Source: Kribbella sp. CA-293567 (GTDB lineage: Bacteria; Actinomycetota; Actinomycetes; Propionibacteriales; Kribbellaceae). Taken from it: DNA of 64,000 nt. Below the pieces are notes generated by a model. It was not told where the DNA came from, made no database searches, and saw only the letters and a program-made list of their open reading frames with translations. Made by a program: the position numbers and the translations under genes. The number at the start of each line of letters is the position of its first letter. The stretch's first letter is position 1. Positions 42,901 through 52,700 of this stretch are shown here, piece after piece. The stretch is from contig NZ_CP114065.1 of the NCBI RefSeq assembly GCF_027627575.1, positions 3,348,001 to 3,412,000 of the forward strand. Direction: 5' to 3'.

Positions 42901-45842
42901 ACACCGCGAAGGTCTCGTCGCCGACCCCGGACCCGGTGCCGGGCAACAACTCGGCGACGTACACGTTGCTGACCGGCGCGCAGGCCAACATCACGCTGGT
43001 CAAGACCACCAGCCCTGATCCGGTGGTGGCCGGCGAGGCGATCACCTTCGAGCTCACGGTCGGGAACACGGGTCCGTCCGACGCGCAGGACGTCACCGTG
43101 GACGACGCTGTACCGCCCGCTGTGACCGGCGTGACCGCGTCGGCCACCGGCGGGGCCTCTTGCACGGTTGCCGGCGGGCGAGTTCGCTGCTCGGTCGGCA
43201 CGCTCGCCGCCGGGGAGTCCTTCGTGGTCACGGTCGGCGGAACAGTTGCCGCTGGCACCGAGCCGGGGGAGCTGGCGAACACGGCGACAGCCGGCTCGCG
43301 AACTCCGGAGGATCCGACCGAGTCCGACAACACCTCGACCAGTACGACGACCGTGGTGGCCAAGGCGGACCTCTCGGTCACCAAGTCCGCACCGGCAACG
43401 GTTGTCGCGGGCAACCGATTGACCTACCAGTTGGCGATTCGCAACGCCGGTCCCTCCGACGCGGTGGCCGTGCTGGTGGACGACACGTTGCCGCCCGGTA
43501 CGACGTACCTGCGTGGCTCGGCGCCGGGTGGTGAGTGCCGGCAGGACTCGTCGGTCGCCGAGCCGGTCGTGCGCTGCCCGATCGGCCGCCTGACGCCGGG
43601 GGCCGAGGCCGTCGCGACGATCGTGGTGACGGTCGGGGCCGACGTACCGGCGGGGAAGCTGACGAACAGCGCGACGGTGAGCTCGCAGACCCCTGACCCG
43701 AACGACCGGAACAACACCGATACGGCCGAGACCACGGTCAGCGCCTCGGCAGACCTGTCGATCACGAAGTCGGTGGAGCCGTCACCGCTGGTCGCCGGTG
43801 CTGAAGGTCTCTACACGCTGACCGTTCGCAACGCGGGCCCGTCGAGTGCGCAGGCGGTCACCGTGACCGACGCCGTACCGGGTGGATTGAAGTTGCTGGC
43901 AGCAACCACAGCGGAGGGCACCTGCACGATCGACGGAGCGGCCGTCGGTTGTGCGCTGGGCACGATGGCTACCGGGTCCGAAGCCGTCGTCCTGCTGCGG
44001 GTCGAGGTCGACCCGGCGCAGACCGGGCCGATCACCAACACGGGCACGGTCTCGTCCGTGACCCCTGATCCGAATCCGTCCGACAACACCGATTCGGTGA
44101 CCACGAAGGTCGTTCGGTCCGCCGACCTCGAGGTGATCAAGACCAGCGACGAGAAGTCGGCGGTCGCGGGTGGGGGAGTCGGCTACCGGATCGCGGTGGT
44201 CAACCGTGGACCGTCGGACGCCACCCTGGTCGAGGTCGAGGACGTCCTGCCGCCCGGCCTGACGCTGCTCGGCGCCGAGCCCGGCCAAGGCTCCTGTACG
44301 ACGACGGGCCGGACCATCCGCTGCTCGATCGGCACCCTGAAGGCCGGCCGCGCGGCCACCGTCGTCATCACCGCGGCAGTCGACCCGGGCTACACCGCGA
44401 CCACGGTGGTCAACACCGCGACGGCGACCTCGCCCGTGCCTGATCCCGACCAGGACAACAACAGCTCGACCATCACGATCCCGGTCGCCACCAGCGCGGA
44501 TGTGGATGTCACCAAGCAGGCGGAGCCGGCCGGCGTCACGCCGGGCAGCACTTTCGACTACGCGATCGTGGTGACGAACAAGGGCCCATCGGTGGCGCGC
44601 TCGGTGGTGGTGACCGACCCCCTGCCGGCCGGACTGACGGTGGTGTCCGTGAGCCCGCCCTGCCAGGCCGACGGCGCGACGGTGCGCTGCGAACTGGGCG
44701 ACGTTCCGATCGGCCAGGTGATCCTCTCGCTCCGGGTCCGGCTGGATCCCGGGTACGACGGGTCAACACTGGCGAACGTCGCGACGGCCACCTCACCGAC
44801 TCCCGATCCGGAGCGCGACAACAACACCGGCAAGATCGTCTCGCCGGTGGTCGCGCTGGCCGACCTCGCCATCGCCAAGACGATGAGCCCGGGCGATCCG
44901 GTCTCCGGCGGGCCGGTGAAGTTCACCCTGACCGTCCGGAACCTCGGCCCGTCGGACGCGCGGAAGGTCGTCGTCACCGACGAACTGCCCCGCGGTCTGA
45001 CGAACGTGTCGGCCGAAGGCCCCGACGGCGTGACGTGCACGCTGCTCGCTCCGGCCAAGGCCGGTGCACCGGATGCACCCGAGGCAGGCACCGTGCAGTG
45101 CGGTACGGCGCTGCTCGCGGCGGGCGCCACGATCACGGTGGTCGTGACGGCGACCGTGGTCCCCGGATTCACCGGAGCGCTGGAGAACATCGCGCGAGTC
45201 GGCGCCGCCACCCCGGACCCGGTGATCGGCAACAACGAGGCGAAGGCCGGCGGGCGGACGACCCAGTCGGCGAATCTGAGCCTGCTCAAGACCGCGTCCG
45301 TCGTGAGCGTCGAGGCCGGACAGACCTTCGGCTACACGATCGCCGTGCGGAACGCCGGGCCCTCGGCCGCGCTGGGGGTGCAGGTGATCGACGTGCTGGC
45401 CGCCGGGCTGCGGCTGCGGAAGATGCCGGAAGCGTGCGTGAGCCAGAATCAGCGGATCACTTGCAGCATCGGCCGGATCGACCCCGGTGGGAGCTCGAAG
45501 ATCGTCCTCGGCGTGGCGATCGACGCGTCGTACGGGAAGAAGGCGGTGACGAACACGGCGGTGGTCACGGCGACGACGCCCGACCCCGATCCGAGCGACA
45601 ACAGCAGTTCGGTCACCGTGAAAGTCACCAAGCCCACTGGCCCGACCCCCACCCCACCGCCGGCACCAGACCCCACTCCAGACCCCACGCCGAACCCCAC
45701 ACCCGGCCCGAAGCCGGGACCCGACCTGGGGGACACCGGCGGTCCGGTCGGACTCGGCATCACCCTGGCGGCGCTGGCTCTCGTGCTGGCCGGCGGTGCC
45801 CTGATGGCGATCACCCGCCGCCCGAGACACCGCAGCCACTGA
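39978..45842 (+). CDS. Giant DUF11-repeat surface protein with sortase-like C-terminal signal
   Basis: 1,954 residues. Signal peptide about 1-28 (ATASAET), N-terminal adhesin-like domain about 30-350 (LPDGAKVLYAGLFWGS, FNGYARVTTGDVI), a degenerate first repeat at about 355-500, then eleven DUF11 repeats of about 125 residues, each opening with ADLxxxK and carrying NxGPSxAxxV, and usually ending TPDPDxxNN. A Pro-rich stretch (TPTPPPAPDPTPDP...) leads to LGDTGG, a hydrophobic helix and the basic tail RRPRHRSH, a sorting-signal layout. It is probably wall-anchored and extended, in adhesion or cell-surface structure. The ATG has GGGGA upstream. Confidence 0.9.
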   Translation: MAGRLRLLLAVLLVAGSGLVPSATASAETIRGFGKVFGAQVNGAVRITGNSLETCDTTVATCRAALAGGTANASNNEWVMRLLDADTDASTKSSSAATVSLPDGAKVLYAGLFWGSSRAAGSGGTAGTGDGKTLKLRVPGQTAYQTVTAGRTDYLTAGTQDYSSYLDVTSVVQGAGGGEYWGADAAAGTGADRYAGWSLVVAYEHPNEPLRDLSVFNGYARVTTGDVIKTSISGFLAPPSGPVNARFGSVSYEGDAGISGDYFAVNGIRLADAQSPSANFFSSRVTDAGANLTNRTPASVNSLGLDAKVVDAAGLLANSATSAELTFASTGDFYYPAALTTQIDLYAPAIHGTKSVRNLAGNAPAKIGDTLEYTLSFGNTGEDDALRSVVRDALPPNTTFVPGSLSVVAGAGTGTKTDAAGDDQAEYDDASRAVRFRIGTGANATTGGRLGTNVSSTVRFRVTLDPATAGTTVVNTGYLDYTAETLNKPYTYRADEVRTPVAESADVALTKTGTPDPVPAGGNLTYKLVARNNGPSTARAVVVTDTLPDGVELVSADPTQGTCSGEVDCALGDLASGGEATITVVVRVPSAGTVTSLTNVAAATSSTSDPDQSNNSASVTTPVIRIADLSVGKAVAPDAPAPGEPVKYTLTIRNNGPSDAEQVRIADSLPVGLSLVKAEAPAPATCTAAGQDVTCTTDRLAGRTTLVVSITAVLDSAYRGGPLVNQAAVSSATPDPDLSNNTDTATVTPGRPKADLVVGKKTVTAPVVAGEPVTYQITVRNDGPSDAQAVLVADDLPATLTAATADTTAGSCTVSSGQVRCALGDLGAGSTATITVTATVVATATGSLVNTATATSTTPDPDPSNNTGRTTDDLTTSADLAITKTAQPVPVQAGKPVTYTLKVSNNGPSAATAVTVTDPVPAPLRYASSATSQGTCSQLDGTVTCNVGTVAPGGSVTVTVVANVPSGTPPNQLDNTAKVSSPTPDPVPGNNSATYTLLTGAQANITLVKTTSPDPVVAGEAITFELTVGNTGPSDAQDVTVDDAVPPAVTGVTASATGGASCTVAGGRVRCSVGTLAAGESFVVTVGGTVAAGTEPGELANTATAGSRTPEDPTESDNTSTSTTTVVAKADLSVTKSAPATVVAGNRLTYQLAIRNAGPSDAVAVLVDDTLPPGTTYLRGSAPGGECRQDSSVAEPVVRCPIGRLTPGAEAVATIVVTVGADVPAGKLTNSATVSSQTPDPNDRNNTDTAETTVSASADLSITKSVEPSPLVAGAEGLYTLTVRNAGPSSAQAVTVTDAVPGGLKLLAATTAEGTCTIDGAAVGCALGTMATGSEAVVLLRVEVDPAQTGPITNTGTVSSVTPDPNPSDNTDSVTTKVVRSADLEVIKTSDEKSAVAGGGVGYRIAVVNRGPSDATLVEVEDVLPPGLTLLGAEPGQGSCTTTGRTIRCSIGTLKAGRAATVVITAAVDPGYTATTVVNTATATSPVPDPDQDNNSSTITIPVATSADVDVTKQAEPAGVTPGSTFDYAIVVTNKGPSVARSVVVTDPLPAGLTVVSVSPPCQADGATVRCELGDVPIGQVILSLRVRLDPGYDGSTLANVATATSPTPDPERDNNTGKIVSPVVALADLAIAKTMSPGDPVSGGPVKFTLTVRNLGPSDARKVVVTDELPRGLTNVSAEGPDGVTCTLLAPAKAGAPDAPEAGTVQCGTALLAAGATITVVVTATVVPGFTGALENIARVGAATPDPVIGNNEAKAGGRTTQSANLSLLKTASVVSVEAGQTFGYTIAVRNAGPSAALGVQVIDVLAAGLRLRKMPEACVSQNQRITCSIGRIDPGGSSKIVLGVAIDASYGKKAVTNTAVVTATTPDPDPSDNSSSVTVKVTKPTGPTPTPPPAPDPTPDPTPNPTPGPKPGPDLGDTGGPVGLGITLAALALVLAGGALMAITRRPRHRSH
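41490..45630 (+). repeat. Eleven tandem DUF11 coding repeats
   Basis: Repeat units begin near 41490, 41862, 42238, 42612, 42987, 43366, 43747, 44121, 44496, 44859 and 45270, with a period of about 365-410 bp. They are alike in protein motifs but clearly diverged in bases, so they are old duplications and not recent identical copies. Confidence 0.85.
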
Positions 45843-45906
45843 AGTCCTCGCCCGGGTGGTCCGCCGCCACCGTCGGTAGTTGCCGATGACAACCGGCCGG
45901 CGGTGA

Positions 45907-47904
45907 TCAGCGGTTGAGCAGGTCGGCGGCCTGGAGTTGCTGCCAGATCTCGGACTGGTCGACGACGGTGACGCCGAGCTTCTCGGCCTTGGTGAGTTTG
46001 GCGGCGCCCACGTCGGCGCCGGTGATCAGCAGGTCGGTGGTCGCCGAGACCGAGGAGGCGATGGTCGCGCCGGCCCGCTCGCAGAGGCGCTGGAAGGCGG
46101 GGCGGGCGACCTTCTCGCCGGAGCGTGGGTCGCTGATCGCGCCGGTGACGACCACCGTCTTGCCGGCCAGCGGGGCGCCGGCCGCGACCACCGGCGGCAG
46201 GTCTTCTTCGCGGACGTCGAGCGAGACCCCGGCCGCGCGGAGGCGCTCGAGTTCGGGGCGCAGGCGGGCCAGGTGCTCGATCAGGGAGGCGGCCACCTTG
46301 GGGCCGATGTCCTCCACGGCGACCAGCCCGTCCACTCCCGCGTCGGCGACCTCTTCCAGCGAACCGAAACCCGCCCGGCACAGCCGGGTGGCGGTGCCTT
46401 CGGAGGCCATCGGGATCGCCAGCCCGATCAGCGCCCGGCGGAGGCCGACCTGGCGGCTCGCGTCGATCGACTCGATCATCCGGGCGGCGGAGACCTCGCC
46501 GATCCGGTCGAACTCCAGCAGCCCTTCCTTGGTCAGCCGGTAGAAGTCCGAGGGGTGTTCCAGGATCCCCGCCTCCGCGAGCCGTTCGATCCAGACCCCA
46601 CCGATCGCGTCGATGTCGGCGGCCGCCCGCGACGCCCAGTGGATCAGCCGCCGGACGGTCTGGGCGGGGCAGGCGACGTTGGTGCAGAAGAGTTCGCGGC
46701 TGTTGCCCTGCTCGGTCAGCTCCTGCGCGCAGGACGGGCAGACCGAGGGCGGCACGATGTCCTGCTCCGCGCCGGTCCGCCGGGAGGCGTCCAGCACGCC
46801 GGCGACGAACGGGATCACGTCACCGGCCCGCCGGACCAGCACTGTGTCGCCGATCTTGATGTCGCGGGCGCGGATCACTTCCTGGTTGGCCAGCGTGGCG
46901 CGGGTGACGGTCGTACCGCCGACGAAGACCGGCTCCAGCCAGGCGACCGGGGCGATCTTGCCGGTCTTGCCGACGTCCCAGACCACGTCGGCCAGCACGG
47001 TGGTCTTCTCCTCGGCGGCGAACTTGAACGCCATCGCGCCCCGCGGCGAGCTCGACCGGGTGCCGGCCGCCGCGAACGCGTCGCGGTCGGCCAGCCGCAG
47101 TACGGCGCCGTCCAGGTCGTAGTCAAGGTCGTTGCGCTGCTGCTCGATCGTGCTGATCACGGCCTGCGCCGCGGTCGCGTCCGCGCAGTGCCGCATGTCG
47201 GCGACGGTGAAGCCCATCGTCTTCAGGGCGCGCTCGAGATCCGCATCGGTGTTGCCGGGGTCGCTGAGCAGGTCGAAGGCGAGGAACTGCAGGCGCCGCT
47301 CGGCAACCGTCGCGGGGTCCTTGGCCCGCAGCGTGCCCGCCGCGGCGTTCCGCGGGTTGATCAGCGGCTTGTCCGGGTGGGCGGCGTTGTAGGCGGCGAA
47401 GGTGGACCGCAGCATCACCGCCTCACCGCGGACCTCGATCCGGCCCGGTACGTCGAGGCGGTCCGGCACTCCGTCGGCCAGCGCACGGACCAGCGGCGTC
47501 ACGTCGTCGCCGGTCGTCCCGTCGCCGCGGGTGATCGCGCGGGCGAGCCGGCCGTTCTCGTAGACCAGGGCCAGGGACAGCCCGTCCAGCTTCGGCATCA
47601 CCACGACCGACTGGCCGGGGAAGCGGCCGAAGAACGCCTCCACCTGCTCGGGCCGGGTCGCCTTCTCCAGCGACAGCATCGGCCGCGAGTGCCGGATCGG
47701 CGCGTGCAGCACCGCGGGCGCGCCCACCTGCTCCAGCGGGTTCGGGTCGGGCGCCAGCTCCGGATGGGCCTGGATCAGTGCCCGCAGCTCGTCCTCGATC
47801 GCGTCGTACTCCGCGTCCGCCACCGTCGGCGATCCCCGGTAGTAGGCGTCGCGTAGCACGACGATCTGATCGGCCAGCTCCTGAATGCGTTCCCCAGCGT
47901 CCAC
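45907..47904 (-). CDS. ligA: NAD-dependent DNA ligase, probably a paralogue
   Basis: 665 residues in the full LigA order: Ia domain (YYRGSPTVADAEYD) for NAD, adenylation domain with Lys105 in MPKLDG, OB fold, zinc finger (CPSCAQELTE...CTNVACPAQ), helix-hairpin-helix repeats and a C-terminal BRCT domain (GKTVVVTGAISDPRSG). It is rather short and diverged from the usual essential actinobacterial LigA; for example NPLEQVGAP replaces SPTQKVGG. A second, repair-type ligase is therefore likely (inference). It lies 21 bp after the recD stop on the same strand, as if it were the last gene of the recCBD operon. Confidence 0.92.
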   Translation of the reverse strand: MDAGERIQELADQIVVLRDAYYRGSPTVADAEYDAIEDELRALIQAHPELAPDPNPLEQVGAPAVLHAPIRHSRPMLSLEKATRPEQVEAFFGRFPGQSVVVMPKLDGLSLALVYENGRLARAITRGDGTTGDDVTPLVRALADGVPDRLDVPGRIEVRGEAVMLRSTFAAYNAAHPDKPLINPRNAAAGTLRAKDPATVAERRLQFLAFDLLSDPGNTDADLERALKTMGFTVADMRHCADATAAQAVISTIEQQRNDLDYDLDGAVLRLADRDAFAAAGTRSSSPRGAMAFKFAAEEKTTVLADVVWDVGKTGKIAPVAWLEPVFVGGTTVTRATLANQEVIRARDIKIGDTVLVRRAGDVIPFVAGVLDASRRTGAEQDIVPPSVCPSCAQELTEQGNSRELFCTNVACPAQTVRRLIHWASRAAADIDAIGGVWIERLAEAGILEHPSDFYRLTKEGLLEFDRIGEVSAARMIESIDASRQVGLRRALIGLAIPMASEGTATRLCRAGFGSLEEVADAGVDGLVAVEDIGPKVAASLIEHLARLRPELERLRAAGVSLDVREEDLPPVVAAGAPLAGKTVVVTGAISDPRSGEKVARPAFQRLCERAGATIASSVSATTDLLITGADVGAAKLTKAEKLGVTVVDQSEIWQQLQAADLLNR

Positions 47905-47925
47905 GGCTCAGGACCCTACCCGCGA

Positions 47926-49716
47926 CTACCGACAATCCGCCGTGGGCTCGGCGGCGGTGAGGCGTTGCCGCAGCCCGGTGGCGCGGAGGGCCCGGCGGCC
48001 GAGGGCCAGCCGGACGGCGTCCTCGGTGCCGACCACCCGGACGCGCTCCTGAGCGCGGGTGACCGCTGTGTAGAAGAGTTCACGGGTCAGCAGCCGCGAC
48101 TCCTCGCCCGGCATCAGGACGGTCACTTCCTTGGCCTGGCTGCCCTGGGCCTTGTGGATGGTCATGGCGTGCAGGGTCTCGATGTTGCCGAGCCGGCTCG
48201 GGGCGAAGTCGAGGCGGCCGCGCGAACTGTCGATGCAGACCCGCAGCGAGCCGTCGGGGCGCCGGATCGTGACGCCGACGTCGCCGTTGTAGATGCCGAG
48301 GGCGTAGTCGTTGGCGGTCACCAGCACCGGGCGGCCGACGTACCAGGTGTCCCAGAGCGGGTCCTCGGTCTCCTCGGTGATCCAGCGCTCGACGGTCCGG
48401 TTCCAGTAGTTGACGCCCCACCGGCCCTCGCGGTGGGCGCAGAGCAGCCGGTGCCGGTCGAGCGCGGCCAGGGCAGCCTCGGTGTCACCGGACTCCGCGG
48501 CCCGGCGGATCGCGAGGACGTCGGGAAGCAGCACCGGACGCAGCGCGTCGGCCGGGTCGTCGTCCGCCACGAAGTGCACGCGGTCACCACCGCCACGCAG
48601 TACGGCGAGAACGTCGTCGGCCCGGTCCTCGCGGACGGCGAGCGCGAGGTCCCCGATCTCGCTGCCGAACCGGTGCGGGGTGCGCAGTTCGGCGGCCGCG
48701 GTGTGGCCGCCGGCCACCAGCCCCTCGACCAGGTCGGCCAGCACCGCGCCGGCCTCGATGGAGGCGAGCTGGTCGGGGTCGCCGACCAGGATCAGCCGGG
48801 CCTCCGGCCGGACCGCCTCCAGCAGCCGCGCCATCATCGTCAGTGAGACCATCGAGGTCTCGTCGACCACGATGATGTCGTGCGGCAGCCGGTTGTCGCG
48901 GTCGTGCCGGAAGCGGGTCGAGGAGTCGGGGCGGCCACCGAGCAGCATGTGCAGGGTGCGGGCGTGGAACTCGCCCAGCCGGTCGGTGTCCTGCGAGGTC
49001 AGCCGCGCGGACATCTCGTCCCGGACCGCTTCCTCCAGGCGCCCCGCGGCCTTGCCGGTCGGCGCGGTCAGCGCGATCCAGGGACGACGGTGCCCGGCGA
49101 GCTCGGCCTGCTCCGCGAGCAGCGCCAGCAGGCCGGCGACCGTGGTGGTCTTGCCGGTGCCCGGACCGCCGGTGAGGACCGTCGTCCATTGCCGGGTGGC
49201 GGTCTCGGCCGCCAGCCGCTGCTCGACGTACGACGTACCGGGGAAGAGCCGTTCGAGTCCCGCCAGCAGAGCCGCCTCGTCGGCGATCACCGGCGCGGCC
49301 AGGCCGGCCCGGTGGCGCAGGTCCTGCTCGACCTGTCCTTCTTCGCGCCAGTAGCGATCGAAGTACAGCCGGGTGTCCTCGAGGTGCAGTGGATGCGGAG
49401 CGGCGAGCAACGGGCTGGCCGTCAGCGCCGCGAGCCAGTCGTCCAGTTCGGGCCAGGGCAGTTCGTCGCCGTCCTCGCCGACCTCCGCGCGGACCTCGGT
49501 GAGGTCGAGACAGATGGATCCGGCCCGGACCGCCCGCGCCACCAGGGCGCAGGCGAGCGCGACCGATTCGTTGCTCTCAGCAAGCAGTTTGGTGAGTCTG
49601 GTGGCGACATGGACGTCGGCGGCCAGGATCACGCCGGCCCGGTTGAAGTCACGCAGTACTCCGGTCGCGGTCAGCGCGAAGGCCGAGTCGAACTCGTCGA
49701 CGACGGGTGTGGTCAC
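47926..49716 (-). CDS. recD: RecBCD subunit RecD (5'-3' helicase)
   Basis: 596 residues. Helicase motifs: Walker A TGGPGTGKTTT, Walker B IIVVDETSM, GDPDQLASIEAGAVL, and the C-terminal MTIHKAQGSQ and FYTAVTRAQERV. RecD drives 5'-3' unwinding in the RecBCD nuclease-helicase that processes double-strand ends. The GTG start overlaps the recB stop by 4 bp (GTGA). Confidence 0.95.
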   Translation of the reverse strand: MTTPVVDEFDSAFALTATGVLRDFNRAGVILAADVHVATRLTKLLAESNESVALACALVARAVRAGSICLDLTEVRAEVGEDGDELPWPELDDWLAALTASPLLAAPHPLHLEDTRLYFDRYWREEGQVEQDLRHRAGLAAPVIADEAALLAGLERLFPGTSYVEQRLAAETATRQWTTVLTGGPGTGKTTTVAGLLALLAEQAELAGHRRPWIALTAPTGKAAGRLEEAVRDEMSARLTSQDTDRLGEFHARTLHMLLGGRPDSSTRFRHDRDNRLPHDIIVVDETSMVSLTMMARLLEAVRPEARLILVGDPDQLASIEAGAVLADLVEGLVAGGHTAAAELRTPHRFGSEIGDLALAVREDRADDVLAVLRGGGDRVHFVADDDPADALRPVLLPDVLAIRRAAESGDTEAALAALDRHRLLCAHREGRWGVNYWNRTVERWITEETEDPLWDTWYVGRPVLVTANDYALGIYNGDVGVTIRRPDGSLRVCIDSSRGRLDFAPSRLGNIETLHAMTIHKAQGSQAKEVTVLMPGEESRLLTRELFYTAVTRAQERVRVVGTEDAVRLALGRRALRATGLRQRLTAAEPTADCR

Positions 49717-52700
49717 GGCGCGCTCCCGTCGAGCAGTTCGGACAGTGCCAGCACCAGCGCCGTCGGCATCGGCCAGCTGAACACCCCGGCCGGATGTCCG
49801 TCGACGATCGGCGTCTCGGGTCCGCACATGCCGCGCAGATAGAGGTAGATCACCCCACCCAGATGTACGCTCGCGTCGTAGCCGGGCAGCCGCCAGCGAA
49901 GGTACCGGTGCAGCACCACGGAGTAGAGCATCGCCTGCAGTGGATAGTCGGAGTGCAGCATCGCGGCGGCGAGCTGCTCCGGTCCGTACTCCGCGGAGGT
50001 GGCGGGTTGCTCCGGATCGCCGAGCCGGTTGGTCTTGTAGTCGACCACCACGAAGCGATGGGTGTCGCCGTGCGGGATCCGCAGTACGACGTCGATCGAT
50101 CCGGAGAGGTAGCCCCGCAGACTCTGCCGGCCGAGCAACGGCTGATCGAGCCGGTCGGCGTACGCGAGCAGCGGGTCGCCGGCCGGGAGGTGGGCGCGCA
50201 GCAGCGGCGCCAACTGCCCGAGCCGTACGTCGGTCGCCACCGTCTGGTCGCCGCCGGCCAGTGGGATCTCGAAGTCGAGCTCCCGGAGCCGATCGGCACG
50301 ACCCAGGTCGCGCAGCGTCAGACCGGGAGCGAGCGGCCCGAGTGGCGTGCTGTGCATCGGCAGCATCGCCGTGGCCAGCGCATCGGGGGTCACGTCGACC
50401 CGCCAGAACCGCAGTTGCTCGCGAACCTGCGCGGTGAGCTCGGCCTGCAGGTCGGGCGCGTGCGGGTCCGCGTCTTCGAGCACGGCATGGACCAGCGAGC
50501 CGAAGGTCGCTCCGGCCGGCAGCCCGTCCATCGGGGACGGCAGCGCCTCGGCCGGCGCGACCTCGGGCACCAGCACCGGGTCCACGGACTCGTCCTCGAG
50601 CTGGCTCTCCTCGGGTTCGCTGCCGACCCCGCCCACCTCCTGCTCTGCGGCGCGGATCAGCCCCGAGTACGACGTACGCCGCCAGGTGACGTCGACCTCG
50701 CGGATGAACGTGTTGACCTCCAGCCCACCCGGCAGCTCCTCCCGGACGGGCTCGACCTGGTCGGCGACGACCGACTCCTCGACCACCGGACCGCCTGCCT
50801 GCTGCCAGCGCCGCAGCCAGATCAGCACTTCCTCGTCGTCGGTGGCCCGGTCCAGCGTGTCGGGGACGATCGCCTCGCCCTGCTTGCGGCCGCGCAGCAG
50901 CCGCGAGATCCCGCCGTTGATCTCGTCCCAGGACGGCGCCCACCAGGCCACCACCTGGGACTTGGCCCGGGTCAGCGCGACGTAGGTCAGCCGGATGTCG
51001 TCGCCGGCCTCCTCGGCCCGCCAGCGTTTCTGGTTGGCCGAGTGGCCGCGATGTCTCTTGCCACCGACGTCCAGCCGGCGTTCGCCGTCCTGGTGGAAGA
51101 CCAGCAACTCGGTGTCCTCGACGACGTGGCGGGTGAAGCCGAACGGCAGGTAGACGACCGGATACTGCAGCCCCTTGCTGACCCACACGGTCATGATCTG
51201 GACGGCGGCAGCGTCGCTGTCGAGCCGGCGAGTGCGCTCTGCCGTCCGGCGGCTGCCGTTGCACTCGTCCCGCAGCCAGTCGAGCAGAGCGGGCAGACCG
51301 AAACCTTCGCGGTGGGCCGTCTCGTGCAGCAGCTCGGCCAGATGGGCGAGGTCGGTCATGTCACGTTCACCGCCGCGCCAGGCGAGGACGCGTTCGGTCA
51401 TCCCGTGCAGCTGCGCGGCCTCGAAGACCGCTGCCACGCCGCTCGTCCGCAGCCGGTCGGCCCAGGCTCGCAGCGTTTGTCCGGTGCGATCGGTCAGGTC
51501 CTCGCCACCGGCCCGGAGGCCGGCGGCCGTCTCGCCGAAGAACATCGTGGTCGCGGCAGCACGGACCAGGCCCGAGCGATGCGGCTGCTCGAAGGCCTCC
51601 AGCAGGCAGAGCCAGTCCTGTGCGGCCTGCGACGCGAAGATGTCGAGATCACCCGAGTAGACGGCGGGGATGCCGGCCAGAGCCAGTTGTTCGCGGCAGA
51701 CTCGCGCGTCCTTGTGGGTCTCGACGATCACCGCGACGTCGCCGGCCCGCAGCGGCTGACCGGCGTACGTCGCGCCGGAGGTCAGCAACCGGCCGAGATC
51801 GGCGGCCAGATCGCGAGCGATGTGGTCGCGGAGGTCGTCCATCGGGATGCTCTTGCGCCGCGACGAACCGAACTGCTCCCGGCGTACGACGCGGAGCCGG
51901 AAGGGCGCGCCGGAGGGCGCTCCGGCGATCCGGGTGCCCTGATGGAAGGCGGCGACGGGGTGGACGACGATGTCCTGATGGCCGAGCTGGGCGCCGCCGA
52001 GGACGACCTGGAGACAGTCGACCAGCGGCTGGTCGCTACGCCAGTTGGTGTCGAGGGTCCGCCGCTGTCCCGCGGTCTTCGCCGCTGCGAGGTACGTCGC
52101 GATGTCGCCGCCGCGGAAGGCGTAGATGGCCTGTTTGGGATCGCCGATCAGCACCAGCGTGCTCTGGCCGTTGAAAGCGGCGTCGATCACCTTCCACTGC
52201 ACCGGATCGGTGTCCTGGAACTCGTCGACCATCACGACCGACCAGCGGCGCTGCAACTGCTGCCGGGCCGGGGCGCCGGGATCTTCCAATGCGGCGGCCA
52301 GCCGGGTGAGCAGGTCGTCGTAGCCGAGGACGCCGAGGCGGCGCTTGCGGCGTTCCATCTCGGCCAGCACCGCTTGGGCGAACTCGACCCGGACGCCTTC
52401 CAGCGAACCCTCGGCGTACTCGCCGGGGACCAGCCGGGTGTGCGGGTTCGCCACCGCTTTCAGGGCGATCTCCAGCGCCGTACCGCGGCTGATGGGCGGC
52501 TGGTCGGCCGAGCTTCCGAAGAGCCGGAGGTAGAGGTCGTCGACCACCTCGGTGACGAGATCGGTCAGGTCGTCGACCAGGGTGACGCCGGCGTCGGTGT
52601 CACCCGCGACACCGAGCGAGCGCAGTACGAGCTGGCAGAACTGGTGGGTGGTGGCGATGGTGGCGGCGTCGAAGTTGGCCAGCGCGTCGCGGAGCCGCAG

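Noticed and set aside
41490..45630. CRISPR-like or recent tandem DNA repeats
   Set aside because: The periodicity comes from coding DUF11 domains; the units are diverged and there are no short identical repeats with unique spacers.
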